A DNA stretch of 39,843 nt, from contig NZ_JAQAGY010000040.1 of assembly GCF_027533645.1 (NCBI RefSeq), forward strand, positions 1 to 39,843, in the 5' to 3' direction. Shown one piece after another: positions 31,156 through 39,079 of the stretch (position 1 is the first letter of the stretch; each line of letters begins with the position of its first letter). The stretch is from Paenibacillus caseinilyticus (lineage in GTDB: Bacteria; Bacillota; Bacilli; Paenibacillales; NBRC-103111). The position numbers were made by a program, and so were the translations under genes. The notes beneath the pieces are model-generated. The model had not been told where the DNA came from and did no database searches. It worked only from the letters and a program-made list of their open reading frames with translations.

Positions 31156-32682
31156 ATGCTTTCCGAAGGAGGGATTCCCCTGCTCGTTACCTTGAGCTTG
31201 GCTGCTCATTCCGAAGAACCGCTGTATATCCAGCTGTATCAAGCCCTCAAAGAAGAAATACTCAGCGGCCGGGCCGCACCGGGGGCCAAGCTGCCCTCCA
31301 TCCGCCAGTTGGCGCAGCATCTGGGCCTCTCCCGCAATCCGGTTGAGGCGGCCTACGATCAGCTGGCGGGCGAAGGTTACATTGTCTCCCGGCCCAAAAG
31401 CGGCTACTATACGGCTGATTTGGAATTGCTGGACGAAAGTGGACTTCTCCTTTCCCCCGCAAAGACGCCCCAATCGACCCAAACCGCTCCCAAAAAAGCA
31501 TCCGGTATCTCAGACTCCGTGCCTGCCAGCCCCAGGCCTGACCGCCGTGATCCGTCAGCCTCCCCTCCCATCCGTTTCGATATCGAGGGGATGGACGCGG
31601 AGCACTTTCCCTTCCCCTTATGGCGCAAGCTCACGATGGAAGTGCTTCAGCCCGCCAGCCGTGAACTTCTGGGTTACGGCGATCGCCGCGGGGAGCCGGG
31701 GCTCCGCGAGTTGATCTCCGCTTATCTGAGGCAGACCCGGGGCGTTCGCTGCAGGCCCGATCAGGTGATCCTGACGTCCGGTACCCAGCAGTCCATGCTG
31801 CTGGTCTCTTTGCTGCTTCGGGGGACGCACCCTGATCTCGCGGTTGAAGCGGCCATGGACCCGCGCATCGCCGCCCTTCTGCGGCAGCAAGGATTCCGCC
31901 TTCATCCCGTGCCTCTCGAAGACGACGGGTTCTCGGTGGATCTCCTGACGGCGAAGCAGCACAGGGCGGTCTATCTGACCCCCTCTCACCAATTCCCCTA
32001 CGGGATGGTGCTGCCTGCAGCCAAACGGCTCAAACTGCTCCAGTGGGCTGCAGCCCGCGGCGGATATATTATAGAGGACGACTACGACTGCGAGTTCCGC
32101 TTTGAGGGCCGTCCGGTTCCCGCGCTGCAGGGAATGGATAATGCGGGCCGTGTCGTGTACCTCGGCACCTTCTCCAAGTCGCTCTCTCCCGCCTTCCGCC
32201 TCAGCTACTGTGTACTGCCGCCGGAACTGCTGGGCCGCTATGAGACCGAGCTCGCCTGGCACGAGTCCAGCGCTTCCCGGCTGACCCAGAAAACCATGGA
32301 GCTGTTCATGCAGCGCGGCCTCTTCGAGCGCCACATCCGTCGTATGAGGCAGCACTACCGGCACAAGCGCGCCCTTCTCCTCGAAGCCGTCGCCCGGCAT
32401 ATGGGCGGACAGGTGCACTTGTCGGGCTCTACGTCGGGACTTCATGTCCTTCTCGCGGTCGACTCCTCTCTTCCCGAACAAGTACTGCAGCGGCGTGCCG
32501 CCGACGCTGGCGTGGAAGTCCGCACCGTCTCATCGTATCACATGCGCGAAGCCGGGGAAGTGCTCGCCGGTTCTGCCGGCGGCGCGCCGGAGACCGCCTA
32601 TGTTCTGCTTGGGTTCGGAGGCCTGCCGGAAGAGATGATCGAAGAGGGGATTCGCCGGATGGCCGCGGCTTGGTTCAGGTAA
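31156..32682 (+). CDS. MocR-type transcriptional regulator (GntR DNA-binding plus aminotransferase-like domain)
   Basis: MocR proteins join a GntR winged helix to a fold-type I PLP domain that senses an amine or the cofactor itself. Here the winged helix (about 20-90: PLYIQLYQALKEEILSG, GAKLPSIRQLAQHLGLSRNPVEAAY) is followed by a Pro/Ser-rich linker and the PLP domain, with the cofactor lysine K341 in GTFSKSLSPAFRLSY. IEDDYDCEFRFEG marks the cofactor-binding Asp. The coding frame is open from 31036, but the promoter implies a start after 31050. ATGs at 31075, 31099 and 31156 all lack a ribosome site. I chose 31156, as it places the winged helix at the usual distance, though this is unsettled. 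It likely acts on itself and on hisC. Confidence 0.88.
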   Translation: MLSEGGIPLLVTLSLAAHSEEPLYIQLYQALKEEILSGRAAPGAKLPSIRQLAQHLGLSRNPVEAAYDQLAGEGYIVSRPKSGYYTADLELLDESGLLLSPAKTPQSTQTAPKKASGISDSVPASPRPDRRDPSASPPIRFDIEGMDAEHFPFPLWRKLTMEVLQPASRELLGYGDRRGEPGLRELISAYLRQTRGVRCRPDQVILTSGTQQSMLLVSLLLRGTHPDLAVEAAMDPRIAALLRQQGFRLHPVPLEDDGFSVDLLTAKQHRAVYLTPSHQFPYGMVLPAAKRLKLLQWAAARGGYIIEDDYDCEFRFEGRPVPALQGMDNAGRVVYLGTFSKSLSPAFRLSYCVLPPELLGRYETELAWHESSASRLTQKTMELFMQRGLFERHIRRMRQHYRHKRALLLEAVARHMGGQVHLSGSTSGLHVLLAVDSSLPEQVLQRRAADAGVEVRTVSSYHMREAGEVLAGSAGGAPETAYVLLGFGGLPEEMIEEGIRRMAAAWFR

Positions 32683-32804
32683 CAATCGTACTTATCCTAC
32701 TGCCGTCTCAGCTTAGCCTTACTCCAAGCTGCAGCCTCGGTCACATTCCCCCACCCTCTGCATATCCTGTCTATATAGGCATAAGCGGAGGAGGCGACTG
32801 CAAC

Positions 32805-33305
32805 ATGCCGCCAAGAGTCTTCTGGTACCGTATCGCTCTTCTGGGCTATTTGCTGTCGTGGTTTGTGGGAAGCTTTATCGCAGCCGGAGCGATTTATATC
32901 GGAGCCTTTACCCGGCTGATTGGGGGCGAATTCCCTGTAATTGAGGAGTACATGTATTATGCGCTTGCGGGGGCGGTAGGAGGCACCTTGTATGCCCTGC
33001 GGCTGCTCCATGAGCATTACGAACGACTCAGCGAGCGCTGGTATGTGTGGTATCTTCTTCGGCCCATCAACTGCGCCGGGGCCGCCGTCATGACGATCGT
33101 TCTCTTCAACAGCGGCATCATGCTGCTCCAGACGGGAGACACCATAGAGGCGCGCATCGGCATCGCCTTCCTCGTCGGGTTCGGCTACGGCAAGCTGATG
33201 GATAAACTGCGGATGCTGACCGAAGCCCTTTTCAACGGGGGCAGCCGGAAGGAAACCATGCCGGCCAGTCAGCCCTCAGGCGGCCGGCCAAACGAAAAAA
33301 CTTAA
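32805..33305 (+). CDS. Small membrane protein of unknown function
   Basis: This 166-residue protein has about four predicted membrane helices: about 5-28 (ALLGYLLSWFVGSFIAAGAIYIG), 43-62 (MYYALAGAVGGTLYAL), 85-107 (INCAGAAVMTIVLFNSGIMLL) and 114-128. A short cytosolic tail (RKETMPASQPSGGRPNEKT) follows. I do not recognise the family. The start at 32805 follows GGAGGAGG about 9 bases upstream. The open frame before it is not needed. It follows the MocR gene by 122 bp without a terminator, so read-through is possible. Confidence 0.75.
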   Translation: MPPRVFWYRIALLGYLLSWFVGSFIAAGAIYIGAFTRLIGGEFPVIEEYMYYALAGAVGGTLYALRLLHEHYERLSERWYVWYLLRPINCAGAAVMTIVLFNSGIMLLQTGDTIEARIGIAFLVGFGYGKLMDKLRMLTEALFNGGSRKETMPASQPSGGRPNEKT

Positions 33306-33370
33306 AATGAACCTGCCTGTCGGCTGCGGCCCATTAGCGGATTTCAGGTTCAATGAGACGTAACGCCCCA

Positions 33371-33412
33371 AAAAGGAAAAACCAAAGTCCGCAAGCCTGC
33401 GGTGCTTTGGTT
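33371..33412 (-). terminator. Terminator of the 5'-nucleotidase gene
   Basis: Stem AACCAAAG/CTTTGGTT (33380-33387 with 33405-33412) with inner CCGC/GCGG is followed on the minus strand by TTTTTCC-TTTTT. It starts about 33 bp after the stop. Confidence 0.85.
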
Positions 33413-33444
33413 AAGGATAACGAGGGAGAAGGCTATCTTAATGC

Positions 33445-35241
33445 TTACGGCAGTACGATCTGCTGTCCCGGGAAAATGAGGCTCGGGTTGTGCAGCGCAT
33501 TCAGCTCCTGCAGCTTCTGCCACGAAGTCCGATCCAGCTTCGCAATCGCCCAGAGAGTGTCACCTGGCTTCACCACATATATTCGTCCTGTGTTCTGCAC
33601 TTCGGTAGGAACAACGGCTGGTGCTGGTGCCGGTGTTCCCCCTGCCGGTGCTGGTGCCGGCAGGACGGATGGAGCAGCCCCTTTCACTACAATACGGCCT
33701 TCGGCAGCTGCGGTTGCAGTCCCCTGCTTCTGCAGGTAAGAGATCAGCGTTTCTTCCAGGGACGAATAGTCGCCGAGCACGGGCTGCTCCTTGAACATGG
33801 TATACTTGTCGCCGCCAGCCGCAATGAAATCATTCGTGGCCAGGACGTATTCCTGCTCCGTCACCAGCGGCACCCCCTTCACATGGACGGAGACGACCCG
33901 GCTGCCCGCCGGCTTGGCCGCGTCGAACTCGAGCGTCATACCGCCGATCTGCGGGAACGGGGCGAAGGACTCCGGATATCCCGAGAGGCCGTGCTCCAGG
34001 CCAGCCAAGAGCTCTGAGCCTTTGACCTTCTTCGTCTGAATATAATTTCCGAACGGCAGCACGGTGACTACCTCGCCCTTCGTGATGGGACCCGGCTCGA
34101 TTGAAGCCCGGATGCCGCCTCCATTCGTTATCGCCACGTCCGCTCCCGTCTCGCTGAGCATCGCATCGGCGATCAGACTGCCAAGATTGGACTCACCCTT
34201 GCGTACGACTTCACGGTCGCCGACCAGCTTCACCGAGGTGCTGCCGACTTCCTGGGAGAGTACAGCATCTTGGCCCTTTTTGATCTCTTTCAAGATCTCC
34301 AGGATAGCCGGATCCTCCGCGATGCCGCTTTCCTTCACGCTTTCTTTGCTCAGCAGACCTGCCGTCTTGCCCGTCAGCTTCCCGTTCTCGAACGTCAGGT
34401 CCACCCGGCCGATGTTCTTGAGGTACTCCCCGGTCTGAGCAATGAGGACGCTGCCTGCCTGGGTCCCCTCCTTCATCTCCGTATGGCTGTGACCGTCAAT
34501 GATGACGTCGATCTCCGGTACGGCCTGCGCTACTTTGATGCTCGTATCCGTGCTTGACTCGTCGACGCCGAGATGGGCAAGCGCGATGATGGCATCCACC
34601 TTGCCTTTGAGCTCGCCTACTACGGCTTTTGCCTCCAATGCAGGGTCTTCAAAAGTAAGGCCCCGCACATTGTTCGGATGTGTCTTGAACGCCGTTTCGG
34701 GTGTGCTGAGGCCGAAGATGCCCAGCTTGATGCCGTCCACCTCCTTGATCACATACGACTTCAGAATGCGGCTCCCGTCCGCCTTCTTTGCATTGGAGGA
34801 CAGGATGGGGAACTTGGTTTGTCCAGCCAATTCCACCAGACGGGGATATCCGTAGTTAAAATCATGGTTGCCCGCCGTCATCGCGTCGTACCCAACCGTG
34901 TTCATCAGCTTCACAATACTTTCGCCTCGCACCAAGTTAGCGATCGTCTGGCCGTGGAACGTATCTCCCGCATCAAGCAGCAGTGTATTCGGGTTGGCCG
35001 CCTTGTACTGTTTGGCTATAGTCGCCAAGGCCGCGTACCCGATGCCCGTCTCGCTGGCTTCCACGCGGGAATGAATATCGTTCGTGTGAAGCAAGGTGAT
35101 GCTTTTCTTCGCAGCTCCGGCTAAGCCGGGAAACGTCTGGGCCGTCCTCTCATTAGCCGCGGCGGCCGGCAGAGCAGGCAGCGCCGCCATCAGCAGAGCG
35201 AACGTTCCGAGCAGCAAACGTGGGGAAGGGATGAATCGCAT
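33445..35241 (-). CDS. Secreted 5'-nucleotidase/metallophosphoesterase with C-terminal LysM domain
   Basis: The 598-residue protein is exported by a signal peptide (about 1-28, cleavage after PAAAA). It has a calcineurin-type phosphoesterase domain (LLHTNDIHSRVEAS near 50-63, LLDAGDTFHGQ near 88-98, GNHDFNYG near 122, IDGHSHTEM near 250) and a 5'-nucleotidase C domain (about 330-500) with ITNGGGIRASI and DFIAAGGDKYTMF. A Pro/Ala linker (about 527-551) leads to a C-terminal LysM (YVVKPGDTLWAIAK to about 598), which should hold it to peptidoglycan. Together this is an UshA-like nucleotide hydrolase bound to the wall. It probably recovers nucleosides and phosphate, though no substrate is shown. 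AGGAGGAG precedes the ATG at 35241. Confidence 0.93.
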   Translation of the reverse strand: MRFIPSPRLLLGTFALLMAALPALPAAAANERTAQTFPGLAGAAKKSITLLHTNDIHSRVEASETGIGYAALATIAKQYKAANPNTLLLDAGDTFHGQTIANLVRGESIVKLMNTVGYDAMTAGNHDFNYGYPRLVELAGQTKFPILSSNAKKADGSRILKSYVIKEVDGIKLGIFGLSTPETAFKTHPNNVRGLTFEDPALEAKAVVGELKGKVDAIIALAHLGVDESSTDTSIKVAQAVPEIDVIIDGHSHTEMKEGTQAGSVLIAQTGEYLKNIGRVDLTFENGKLTGKTAGLLSKESVKESGIAEDPAILEILKEIKKGQDAVLSQEVGSTSVKLVGDREVVRKGESNLGSLIADAMLSETGADVAITNGGGIRASIEPGPITKGEVVTVLPFGNYIQTKKVKGSELLAGLEHGLSGYPESFAPFPQIGGMTLEFDAAKPAGSRVVSVHVKGVPLVTEQEYVLATNDFIAAGGDKYTMFKEQPVLGDYSSLEETLISYLQKQGTATAAAEGRIVVKGAAPSVLPAPAPAGGTPAPAPAVVPTEVQNTGRIYVVKPGDTLWAIAKLDRTSWQKLQELNALHNPSLIFPGQQIVLP

Positions 35242-35301
35242 TTGCAGGTTCTCCTCCTATTATTGGGCTTGGACATATCCCAGCCAATATACCAAGCGAA
35301 T

Positions 35302-35329
35302 ATTATAGAGAGTCTTCATCCACGTTAAA
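35302..35329 (-). promoter_or_regulatory. Sigma-A promoter of the 5'-nucleotidase gene
   Basis: On the minus strand TTTAAC (35324-35329), a 16-bp spacer and TATAAT (35302-35307) lie about 60 bp before the ATG. Confidence 0.6.
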
Positions 35330-35472
35330 TGTTTGTAAATCCAGAAGGTCCGCTATCTCCCACTCTCAGCACCCGGTAGATAGCCCCCTTCCGTACCGAC
35401 GAAGAGATGTCCCCGGCCGCCGTCACCTGCTGGTTCCTTCATACCGTAGCCCACGGCTCCGGCTCCATGCAC

Positions 35473-35502
35473 AAAAAAATAGCGCCGGAACGCATCCGGC
35501 GC
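35473..35502 (-). terminator. Orphan terminator at the end of a decayed region
   Basis: A perfect 8-bp stem GCGCCGGA/TCCGGCGC (35482-35489 with 35495-35502) is followed on the minus strand by seven T (35473-35479). No intact gene precedes it. The csoR and acetyltransferase-pseudogene transcript would end here. Confidence 0.85.
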
Positions 35503-35509
35503 CAAAAGA

Positions 35510-35725
35510 AGATGAGGGCTTACTACTTAACGATGAACGAACGTTCACCCGGAGATGCCTGCTTCGATCAGAGATCTCGGCCCTCGCTCGCCAGTTCCAC
35601 CAAGGGAATAGGCTACAGCGGTCTCTCCATGCTGCAGTTCTTGGATCAACCAAGAGCTGGGTGATACTACACCATTCGCATACTCTCGTGCGGCTACGGG
35701 GGTAGAGCATATGCCTCTTTCCTTT
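35510..35725 (-). pseudogene. Unidentified coding remnant before the orphan terminator
   Basis: This stretch lies between the acetyltransferase pseudogene and the terminator. No single frame looks like a normal protein. One minus-strand frame reads SPSSWLIQELQHGETAVAYSL and ends at 35545. A neighbouring frame would close with SPGERSFIVK. Frame changes between them give a more sensible ending, which suggests a broken gene of unknown family. Evidence is weak. Position downstream of csoR and the pseudogene is the main argument. Confidence 0.3.
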
Positions 35726-36147
35726 TCATCTGCCCCGGCTGGTTCCGCACGCCGGATCATGCTCCAATCTCTGGAAGCCGTATTGCTTCCTAGAGTCCGT
35801 GGCATCCCGGGTACTCCGCCGCTGCGTAATATCCGCTGTTGCCGGATGACTCAGCATGGTGAACACCAGCCATTTGCCTATTCCCTTTACCCCGATGCTC
35901 CGGATCGACGATCACGTCGTACCCAGCCGTACGTCGCTCCATCCGTGACGGCTCTGAGGAAACCTGCCTGCCGTTCTCCGCTGTACAGCGCCCAAGAGAG
36001 GAAACCCTCCACACTCTTGCGGGATCGTTCCTTGCTCCGGTGCGATGCCTGGCAGCTTGTCTTTAGGAGACCCTGAACTGCCACCAGCTGCAGTTCCTCC
36101 TTCCGGTTGCTGATCCGGTAAGGCAGACGTTCATGCATCCCTTCCAT
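35726..36147 (-). pseudogene. Frameshifted GNAT acetyltransferase
   Basis: The start at 36147 follows GAGGAG. The first frame reads ERLPYRISNRKEELQLVAVQ, ASHRSKERSRKSVEGFLSWAL, QAGFLRAVTDGATYGW, the typical N-terminal half of a GNAT family protein. Just after TYGW the frame slips: YDVIVDPEHRGKG, the acetyl-CoA loop, is in another frame (slip near 35920 in GGG). A second slip near 35890 (GGGAATAGG) is needed to continue with GKWLVFTMLSHPATADI and, later, STRDATDSRKQYGFQRLEHDPA to the TGA at 35726. Two single-base shifts in short G-runs show that it is broken, unless they are sequencing errors. It follows csoR by 35 bp on the same strand. Confidence 0.75.
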
Positions 36148-36181
36148 GAACGGTTCTCCTCTTCTCTCCCCTAATTACTTA

Positions 36182-36538
36182 TCACTTGATGAGCTTACCC
36201 ATGGTTTTCAGCAGCTCATCAATGACTTCCGTGTCTCCCTGCTCCAGACGCTCGACCACACAGCTGCGCATATGGCCTTCCAGTAGTATTTTACCCACCG
36301 AATTCAGCGCGGACTGAATGGCTGCGATCTGGTTCAGCACATCATCGCAGTACGTATCTTTCTCGATCATTCCCTTGACTCCGCGAATTTGACCTTCGAT
36401 TCGATTCAGGCGGGAAACGAGATTATCCTTAACCTTGGCCGAGTGATGACTGCGCCGTTCCCCCGCAGCCGTGCAGCAGGCTTCCTCCTGTGCCGCATTC
36501 TCGGCTGCGGCAGCACTTGTTTTTGCTTCCATGTCCAT
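36182..36538 (-). CDS. csoR: CsoR-family metal-sensing repressor
   Basis: CsoR is a copper(I)-responsive repressor of the DUF156 fold. The 118-residue protein has the four-helix core (VSRLNRIEGQIRGVKGMIEKD from about 41) and the Cu(I) ligand set C64 (in DTYCDDVL), H89 and C93 (in EGHMRSC). This C-H-C pattern marks Cu(I) sensors rather than the formaldehyde or nickel types. An N-terminal extension (about 1-35) has C21-C22 and H31-H32, not usual in the family. ATG at 36538 (AAGG about nine bases upstream) is preferred to GTG at 36547. A perfect palindrome lies inside its own promoter, so it is autoregulated. No copZ or copA gene lies nearby. Confidence 0.92.
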   Translation of the reverse strand: MDMEAKTSAAAAENAAQEEACCTAAGERRSHHSAKVKDNLVSRLNRIEGQIRGVKGMIEKDTYCDDVLNQIAAIQSALNSVGKILLEGHMRSCVVERLEQGDTEVIDELLKTMGKLIK

Positions 36539-36566
36539 CGTTCTCACCCTTGCTGGCTTTTTTTAT

Positions 36567-36595
36567 AGTGTATCATACCCCTATGGGGTATACAA
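36567..36595 (-). promoter_or_regulatory. csoR promoter with embedded CsoR operator palindrome
   Basis: On the minus strand TTGTAT (36590-36595) and TACACT (36567-36572) are 17 bp apart. Between and overlapping them lies the perfect inverted repeat ATACCCC-TAT-GGGGTAT (36575-36591), the known G/C-tract form of CsoR operators. Bound CsoR would block polymerase at the spacer. Confidence 0.8.
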
Positions 36596-36755
36596 TCCAT
36601 TTGAAGCATTTCTTCTGAATTTACAGACACTCTCGCAAATAATATCCTACCATAGACCTATGCGTAACTTGTCAAAAATATGATTCCTTCGCCCCCCCAA
36701 TCTATGATATAACTGTTACTAGATGTGAATGGTGTGTCATGTAAGGGAGGACCCT

Positions 36756-38402
36756 ATGAAAACGAAAATTATTATACTTGGAGGCGGGGTTGCCGGGATG
36801 AGTGCCGCTCATGAACTCAGTGAGCGGGGATTTGATGTTTCCGTTTACGAGATGAAGCGCCTGCCCGGCGGCAAAGCCAGGTCGATGCCCGTGCCTGACA
36901 GCGGTACGGAAGGCCGCTACGACCTGCCGGGGGAGCATGGGTTCCGCTTCTTCCCCCGCTTCTATAAACATATTATCGATACGATGAAGCGCATACCTTA
37001 CGGGGACGGCTATGTTGCCGATAATCTTACGGAAGGCACCCGCCTTGGGCTCGCCAGAACGGACGGCCCCCCTGTAGAGTTCCTTACCGAATTCCCTACT
37101 TCGCTCACCGACTTGAAGGATTTGTTCCGGTCGCTATTCGACAACAATCTGGGATTGACGGAAGCCGAAGTCGAACATTATGTAAGCCGTATTTGGCAGG
37201 TAATGACGAGCTGTGATGAACGCCGGGTTGAGGAATATCAGAATACGCCTTGGTGGAGTTTTATTGATGCGGAAGAGCAATCCCCAAACTTCCAGCGCGT
37301 CTTTGCAGGGATGACCCGGATTCTTGTAGCTGCCAAAGCAAAAGAAGCCAATACCTGTACCGTAGGAAAAGTCGGCGCCCAGATCATGCTGGATATGGTA
37401 CGGCCCGGAGGAAGCGCAGACCGGCTGTTGGATGGGCCTACCAATGAAGTCTGGCTTCACCCTTGGCTTAGTTACCTGCGCCATATGGGCGTAGATTATC
37501 ACCTGAACGCGAAGGTAGAAGCGATCTCATGTGAGAACGGGGTCATTACCGGCGCCACCATTACGCAGAATGGGATCGCCGAGGAGGTGCACGGTGACTA
37601 CTACATTTGCTCTCTCCCTGTGGAAGTTATGGCTCCTCTGGTCACTCCGGCGATGCTCCAGACCGATCCTACGCTCGCCGGCATCAAACTGCTCTCCGAC
37701 GATGTGGAGTGGATGAATGGGATTCAGTTTTATTTTAAAGAAGATGTCCCGCTGATTCACGGCCATATGATTTATATGGATTCCCCTTGGGCGCTTACTT
37801 CCATATCCCAGGCACAGTTCTGGCCCGACTTTCCCCTAAGCGGATATGGCGACGGACAAGTAAGGGGGGTACTTTCCGTAGATGTTTCCGATTGGGAAGC
37901 GCCGGGACCCGTATACGGCAAATCGGCCAAAACCTGCACCAAGGAAGAGATTATGCAGGAGGTATGGTTCCAACTGAAGCAGAGCCTCAATGTCTCCGGA
38001 CAAGAAGTTCTAACGGATGATAACCTTCACTCCTGGTTCCTTGATGAGGATATTCATATGCCGAATCCATGGGGAGCCAGCACCAATCTGGAGCCTCTGC
38101 TCGTCAATAAAGTATATACCTGGGAGCTCCGGCCGAATGCATATACGCGGATTCCCAATCTTCTTCTCGCCGCCGATTACGTCAAAACCAATACGGACCT
38201 CGCGACCATGGAAGGAGCCAACGAGGCGGCCCGCCGGGCAGTGAATGAGATTTTGCAACGTACAGCCTCGGATGCGCGTCCCTGCCGGATTTGGGATATG
38301 TATGACTTTGATTTTCTTGCATTGCAGCGCCACCATGACAAGAAGCGGTTTGAGAAGGGGCTGCCTTGGGACGGCAGTATATTTTCCCCTATTGGCAGCT
38401 GA
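36756..38402 (+). CDS. FAD-dependent oxidoreductase, phytoene-desaturase/HpnE-like
   Basis: This amine-oxidase-fold flavoprotein of 548 residues has the dinucleotide loop IIILGGGVAGMSAAHEL near 4-20, followed by VYEMKRLPGGKARSM (second FAD contact) near 31-45 and the motif GEHGFRFFPRFYKHIIDTM near 60-80. The C-terminus has IPNLLLAADYVKTNTDLATMEGANEAARRA, where FAD is again bound. It resembles the carotenoid-desaturase/hydroxysqualene-dehydroxylase group but is longer than HpnE (about 420 residues), and no carotenoid or hopanoid gene is adjacent. The true substrate is open. GGGAGG lies six bases before the ATG at 36756. It faces csoR, whose operator is about 170 bp upstream, so copper control of this gene cannot be ruled out. 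Confidence 0.85.
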   Translation: MKTKIIILGGGVAGMSAAHELSERGFDVSVYEMKRLPGGKARSMPVPDSGTEGRYDLPGEHGFRFFPRFYKHIIDTMKRIPYGDGYVADNLTEGTRLGLARTDGPPVEFLTEFPTSLTDLKDLFRSLFDNNLGLTEAEVEHYVSRIWQVMTSCDERRVEEYQNTPWWSFIDAEEQSPNFQRVFAGMTRILVAAKAKEANTCTVGKVGAQIMLDMVRPGGSADRLLDGPTNEVWLHPWLSYLRHMGVDYHLNAKVEAISCENGVITGATITQNGIAEEVHGDYYICSLPVEVMAPLVTPAMLQTDPTLAGIKLLSDDVEWMNGIQFYFKEDVPLIHGHMIYMDSPWALTSISQAQFWPDFPLSGYGDGQVRGVLSVDVSDWEAPGPVYGKSAKTCTKEEIMQEVWFQLKQSLNVSGQEVLTDDNLHSWFLDEDIHMPNPWGASTNLEPLLVNKVYTWELRPNAYTRIPNLLLAADYVKTNTDLATMEGANEAARRAVNEILQRTASDARPCRIWDMYDFDFLALQRHHDKKRFEKGLPWDGSIFSPIGS

Positions 38403-38443
38403 GCATCCGCCAGAATTACGAATCCCCTTGAATTCTGCTCTCG

Positions 38444-38496
38444 AAAAAAATCGCCTCGTTCCCGGCCATTCAACCGGGTTCGAGGCGATTTTTTTG
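38444..38496. terminator. Bidirectional terminator between the FAD gene and pfpI-like gene
   Basis: Arms AAAAAAATCGCCTCG (38444-38458) and CGAGGCGATTTTTTT (38481-38495) with inner CCCGG/CCGGG form a long, strong hairpin with A- and T-runs on either side. It serves two converging genes. Confidence 0.92.
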
Positions 38497-38539
38497 GGGG
38501 GGTTCTTTTTCCTATGCTAGAGTACGGGACTTTTCCGCT

Positions 38540-39079
38540 CTAGTTCCGCTGGGAATGAACACTGGCAACAGACTCAAGCGCCTTCAGGGTTTCACGTATG
38601 AAAGCCGGCTCATCCTTCGGCGTACGGGAAGTGATCAGGTTACGGTCGACTACGACCTCTTTATCCTGAAAAGCAGCTCCCGCATTTGTGATATCATCCT
38701 GAAGCGGCGGATAACTTGTCAGGATACGCCCCTGCAGCAGTCCCGCTGATATTAGAATCTGCGGGCCGTGGCAAATGGCGGCGATCGGCTTGCCAACCTC
38801 GTCCATAACATGTACGAACGATTGTACGAGTGGATCGAGCCTCAACGCTTCCGGAGAAGAACCGCCTGGAATCACCACCGCATCAAATTCGCTCGGATTC
38901 GCATCTTTTATCGCTAGCTCTGTTACATAACTGGCTTGCTTCTGCTTGCCTTCCAACTTCTCTCCGGCCTTCAACCCTATAATTACGGCCTCATGGCCTG
39001 CTTCGCGAAGCGCATCATAAGGTTTTTGCATCTCGCTATCTTCAAATGCCGGACCAAGTAAAAAAGCAACTTTTGCCAT
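38540..39079 (-). CDS. DJ-1/PfpI-family protein
   Basis: This 179-residue protein belongs to the class I glutamine-amidotransferase-like fold (PfpI, YhbO, YraA). The elbow Cys is in AAICHGPQILISAGLL near 100-115, with the Glu of the triad in FEDSEMQKPYDAL near 14-17 and VVIPGGSSPEALR near 71-83. Family members act as stress-response proteases or glycation-repair enzymes. Which applies here is not known. The start at 39079 has AAAGGAG nine bases upstream. The frame before it is not needed. It stands alone between terminators. Stress control, common for PfpI genes in Bacillus, cannot be read here: no clear sigma-B site is visible. Confidence 0.9.
   Translation of the reverse strand: MAKVAFLLGPAFEDSEMQKPYDALREAGHEAVIIGLKAGEKLEGKQKQASYVTELAIKDANPSEFDAVVIPGGSSPEALRLDPLVQSFVHVMDEVGKPIAAICHGPQILISAGLLQGRILTSYPPLQDDITNAGAAFQDKEVVVDRNLITSRTPKDEPAFIRETLKALESVASVHSQRN

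Noticed and set aside
33309..33353. Inverted repeat TGAACCTG/CAGGTTCA after the small membrane gene
   Set aside because: No T-run and a long loop; could be weak structure but not a terminator I can support.
36640..36720. Promoter for the FAD gene near TATGAT at 36703
   Set aside because: The -35 is poor at every spacing tried; I cannot support a specific site.
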